From Candidatus Peribacterales bacterium (lineage in GTDB: Bacteria > Patescibacteriota > Gracilibacteria > Peribacterales > Peribacteraceae), in the NCBI GenBank assembly GCA_020059985.1, contig JAGVCI010000086.1:1-7697 (forward strand): a stretch of 7,697 nt of DNA, read 5' to 3'. Below are positions 5,500 through 7,697 of this stretch, one piece after another. Position numbers and translations under genes: made by a program. How positions within the stretch are numbered: position 1 is the stretch's first letter; each line of letters begins with the position of its first letter. A model generated the notes under the pieces. That model worked only from the letters and a program-made list of their open reading frames with translations, searched no databases and was not told the DNA's origin.

Positions 5500-5958
5500 A
5501 TGCCAAAGAAGCTCGATATCCTCACCGTTCTCTCACTCTGCATTATGGTTGCATCGATTGCGTATGTTGCAGGTCGCTACCAAGGAGCGGCGATCCTCCA
5601 AGATCAGCACCCACTCCAGATTATCGATGATGTGAACGTGCATGTTCCGGTGATTACCCTCGATGGCGTGACCGATGGGGTGCTCCGCGGATCGATGAAT
5701 GGTGATGCGCGTCTCTTTATCCAGGATGACATGGTCGTGCCCGATGCCGAGGGCGTCTTCACCGTTCCTGCTGATGCATTCTTCGTGAACTACGTGCGCG
5801 TGAAAGTTCCCGAAGGCATGCACTTCGTCGCGAGTACGCGTGGGAGCAAATATTATTCCGTCACGTCGTCGCAGGGAGAGGGGATCGTGCCGGAGAACAG
5901 AGTGTATTTCGCGACAGAAGAGGAGGCGGTTGCAGCGGGGTACTCCTCAGGAAATTAG
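5500..5958 (+). CDS. Small anchored extracytoplasmic protein with Ada-like C-terminal motif
   Basis: The 152-residue product has MPKK, one transmembrane helix (about 7-25), a beta-rich middle (about 47-108: VPVITLDGVTDGVLRGSMNG, then DARLFI, then a VPEGMHFVAS strand) and an ending RGSKYYSV...IVPENRVYFATEEEAVAAGY. The final pattern KYY...(I/L)...NRV.F.....A..AGY is that of the Ada-type zinc-binding fold often attached to CPR membrane proteins. Here the zinc cysteines are absent; the only Cys (14) is in the membrane helix. Function is unknown. The frame is open from 5323, but that extension is the translated repeat hairpins, so the ATG before the anchor is preferred. An AGGAG at 5479-5483 is 16 bases away, too far for a normal ribosome site. 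Confidence 0.85.
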   Translation: MPKKLDILTVLSLCIMVASIAYVAGRYQGAAILQDQHPLQIIDDVNVHVPVITLDGVTDGVLRGSMNGDARLFIQDDMVVPDAEGVFTVPADAFFVNYVRVKVPEGMHFVASTRGSKYYSVTSSQGEGIVPENRVYFATEEEAVAAGYSSGN

Positions 5959-7454
5959 TTCGGCGTTCTGCAGAGGAGCGACGGCAAATACTGCTCCGGC
6001 TGACAATCTGCGCATGTGAGCCCCCAGAGCGGGAGGAGGTCTCGCTTCTCGAATTGTTCTCTCGTGAGAGATTGGTGGTACGTGAGCGGCGAGAAAAAAC
6101 CGAATGTGACAATCGCGAGCACGAGTACCATCGCGCTTCCCGTGGTGACGACGGTCTCTTTCCATCGGAAGTAGCGGAGTCCTAGTGAAAGAACTGCTCC
6201 GACAATGATGATGGCGATGACGAGAGAGGGGAGATAGGTGTGGAGGTACAGACGTCGCTCGAAACTGAGGAGCACGAGCATCGTGCCGATATAGACCGCG
6301 ACGAGTCCAATGGTGAAGATCACACGAGGATCGCGGATCAGTTCAGCCGCGCGCTTTTTCAGGAGTAGCGCGAGCATGATGACAGCGGCAACGACGCCGG
6401 CGAGCGCCGTCCACCACGTGAAAGGATTGGATTGCAGATAGAGGTACTGCGCACTCGTCGAACCGAATGGGTAGTCATTGCGGTAGAAGGTCGAGCGACC
6501 ACCGAAGGGCATCAACCAGACTGGACTTCCTCGTTCCGTGGGATCGCAGAAATTTGCGGGCGGTACTTCGTCACCCACGCGACCCAGGAGTTGATCGGTG
6601 ACCGACGCGAGAACAAAAGGAACGAAGGCGAAAACAGACGGGAGGTCATCGTCGAAGAGCGGTGGCAATGCTGCACTGCTCTCATGTCTCGGTCCCAGCA
6701 CACGTGCATTCGTGAAGTGCACACCCCACACGCCGAAGAAGGTGATCAGGAGTCCGAGGAGAGCGGCGAGAAAGATAGATCGTGCGCGCTTTTTGTCCGG
6801 GAGTGCGTACCACGCAGCGATCGGGATCAGGAGAATCATCATCGCCCCCTGATACTTCGTTGTCAGGATGCACCCGAGCAGAGCGCCGAGGAGTAGCGGA
6901 AGACGGAATGCCCCTTCACGCGAAGATTTTTTCTCGAGCACGAGGAAGAAGACGAGCGCAGAGCAGACCGAGAAGAAAATCAGCGTTCCATCGAGCATTG
7001 CTGAGCGCCCCTGGAGGACGAGTGCGTTGTCGAATATGTAGAGGGAGCTCACGAGCAGAGCGAGCACACTCCTTTTCGTCAGGACGAGAAGGAGTACAAA
7101 GAGAAGAGGAGCGGTGAACCACGCGAGGAGTACCGGAATGAAGCGATACCCCGCGAACGCCACACCCTCTGCGTAGCCCTGAATCGAGGGAACGTAGAGG
7201 AAAGTAGTATCGTCTGCATCGGCATCCAGAAGCCATTCTCCGGCAGCGATAAGCATCTTTCCAAGCGGAGGATGCGGCTGTGTGTATGCAACCCCGTAGA
7301 GTTCGCGCTGGGCGTCTGCGATATAGAAGCTTTCGTCCCAGATCTGTGGAGTGTCTGCGTACCCGTGCACGAATGTTCCGTACGAAAGCAACATGATGAT
7401 TCCGAGGAACACCCAGGTGAGCGGCGCGTGCAGGACATCATGATCGTTCATCAT
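5955..7454 (-). CDS. Protein O-mannosyltransferase (GT39/PMT family)
   Basis: The 499-residue integral membrane protein has about eleven hydrophobic segments. Family marks are an Asp-Glu pair in the first outer loop (WDESFYIADAQ, residues 40-41), HPPLGKMLI (61-69), GRSAMLDGTLIFF, TTKYQGAMM, and a C-terminal SNPFTWW and FFSPLTYHQSLTREQF resembling the PMT four-helix C-terminal domain. PMT enzymes transfer mannose from a polyprenyl-phosphate carrier to Ser/Thr of exported proteins; the DE pair is the catalytic region in this family. Length fits bacterial enzymes without MIR domains. The frame is open up to a TTG at 7547, but that lies upstream of a good promoter, so ATG 7454 (or 7451) is chosen. 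Its stop overlaps that of the 5500 gene tail to tail. The donor sugar could differ from mannose; an ArnT/GT83-like role is less likely given HPPLGK and the C-terminal match. Confidence 0.88.
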   Translation of the reverse strand: MMNDHDVLHAPLTWVFLGIIMLLSYGTFVHGYADTPQIWDESFYIADAQRELYGVAYTQPHPPLGKMLIAAGEWLLDADADDTTFLYVPSIQGYAEGVAFAGYRFIPVLLAWFTAPLLFVLLLVLTKRSVLALLVSSLYIFDNALVLQGRSAMLDGTLIFFSVCSALVFFLVLEKKSSREGAFRLPLLLGALLGCILTTKYQGAMMILLIPIAAWYALPDKKRARSIFLAALLGLLITFFGVWGVHFTNARVLGPRHESSAALPPLFDDDLPSVFAFVPFVLASVTDQLLGRVGDEVPPANFCDPTERGSPVWLMPFGGRSTFYRNDYPFGSTSAQYLYLQSNPFTWWTALAGVVAAVIMLALLLKKRAAELIRDPRVIFTIGLVAVYIGTMLVLLSFERRLYLHTYLPSLVIAIIIVGAVLSLGLRYFRWKETVVTTGSAMVLVLAIVTFGFFSPLTYHQSLTREQFEKRDLLPLWGLTCADCQPEQYLPSLLCRTPN

Positions 7455-7512
7455 GCGGATTGTAGGGGACGAAGGGGGAGAGGACGACAGAGTTTTTTGT
7501 CGCAGGTTATTT

Positions 7513-7543
7513 TTTATCGCGAATGAAGTTAGAAAAATGTCAA
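7513..7543 (-). promoter_or_regulatory. Promoter for the O-mannosyltransferase gene
   Basis: On the minus strand a perfect TTGACA (complement of 7538-7543) is followed after 19 bases by GATAAA (complement of 7513-7518). The spacing is slightly long and the -10 box matches four of six bases. A transcript from about 7505 would have a leader of about 50 bases before ATG 7454. This supports the downstream start over TTG 7547. Confidence 0.5.
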
Positions 7544-7564
7544 ACAATGAATGCGTGGCCTCTG

Positions 7565-7573
7565 TGGTACGAT
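7565..7573 (+). promoter_or_regulatory. Extended -10 promoter, probably giving a leaderless mRNA
   Basis: TGGTACGAT is an extended -10 element (TGn plus TACGAT, four of six matches). No good -35 box is visible. The hexamer ends eight bases before ATG 7582, so transcription would start at or within a base or two of the start codon. No Shine-Dalgarno sequence lies between, which fits leaderless initiation. Confidence 0.45.
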
Positions 7574-7581
7574 TCCTCTTA

Positions 7582-7697
7582 ATGTTCTTCCAGAAAATCG
7601 CTGCAGGTTTTCTTCTGACGGTCGCGGTGGCCGTCGTCGTGCAGCGAGTGGTGTTGAATTCTGCGAACGAAGGAACACGTGTGCCGCTCCAGGCGCA
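7582..7697 (+). CDS. Exported or anchored protein, N-terminus only
   Basis: The first 38 residues are visible before the window ends. MFFQK is followed by a hydrophobic helix (about residues 6-20, AAGFLLTVAVAVVV), then QRVVLNSANEGTRVPLQA. This is a signal peptide or signal anchor; no cleavage motif is clear. The gene is divergent from the O-mannosyltransferase and has its own putative promoter. The product cannot be identified from this fragment. Confidence 0.65.
   Translation, partial: MFFQKIAAGFLLTVAVAVVVQRVVLNSANEGTRVPLQA

Noticed and set aside
6432..6896. Plus-strand open frame of 154 codons within the O-mannosyltransferase gene
   Set aside because: Antisense shadow with charged, motif-free product; the minus frame carries clear family motifs.
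7455..7547. TTG start extending the O-mannosyltransferase by 31 residues
   Set aside because: The TTG lies upstream of the TTGACA promoter element, and the extra residues do not resemble the family N-terminus.

Overview
The window looks like part of a chromosome from an uncultivated bacterium, most likely of the Candidate Phyla Radiation (Patescibacteria, for example the Peribacteria/Peregrinibacteria side). This is inferred from protein style and not from a marker gene. The grounds are a giant fibre-like surface protein with GADYAEWF and 'NGSERMRIG' motifs, two small single-pass proteins of types I associate with these genomes, a bacterial protein O-mannosyltransferase, and translation starts without a properly spaced Shine-Dalgarno sequence. 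The standard stop codons fit every gene.

Layout. Positions 2-4522 (+) are the 3' part of a very large secreted or surface protein; its start lies left of the window, so the N-terminus and any signal peptide are not visible. In order it contains two copies of a fibre-type repeat, a seven-repeat predicted beta-propeller, a third diverged fibre repeat, a GADYAEWF domain resembling phage-tail processing/chaperone domains, a coiled coil, a beta-solenoid-like stretch, a beta-sandwich (H-type-lectin-like) segment and an acidic Pro/Glu/Thr tail. A perfect 26-bp palindrome follows. Positions 4731-5135 (+) encode a small protein with a membrane anchor and coiled coil, ended by a strong intrinsic terminator. 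Positions 5136-5499 hold no gene but are rich in palindromic repeats: three TTCGAC/GAGCTC-type elements, then two C/T-G/A-rich hairpins. Positions 5500-5958 (+) encode a small anchored extracytoplasmic protein whose stop overlaps that of the convergent 7454-5955 (-) gene, a GT39-family protein O-mannosyltransferase. A divergent promoter region (about 7455-7581) separates it from a gene starting at 7582 (+) that runs off the window with a hydrophobic N-terminus.

How it fits together. Every gene here is membrane-bound or predicted to be exported, so this is a cell-envelope neighbourhood. The Ser/Thr-rich fibre protein is an obvious possible substrate for the O-mannosyltransferase, but that link is inference from proximity. 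The most unusual item is the giant protein: a seven-bladed propeller, with a CxxxxC pair in every blade and visibly different base composition, lies between copies of a fibre repeat.
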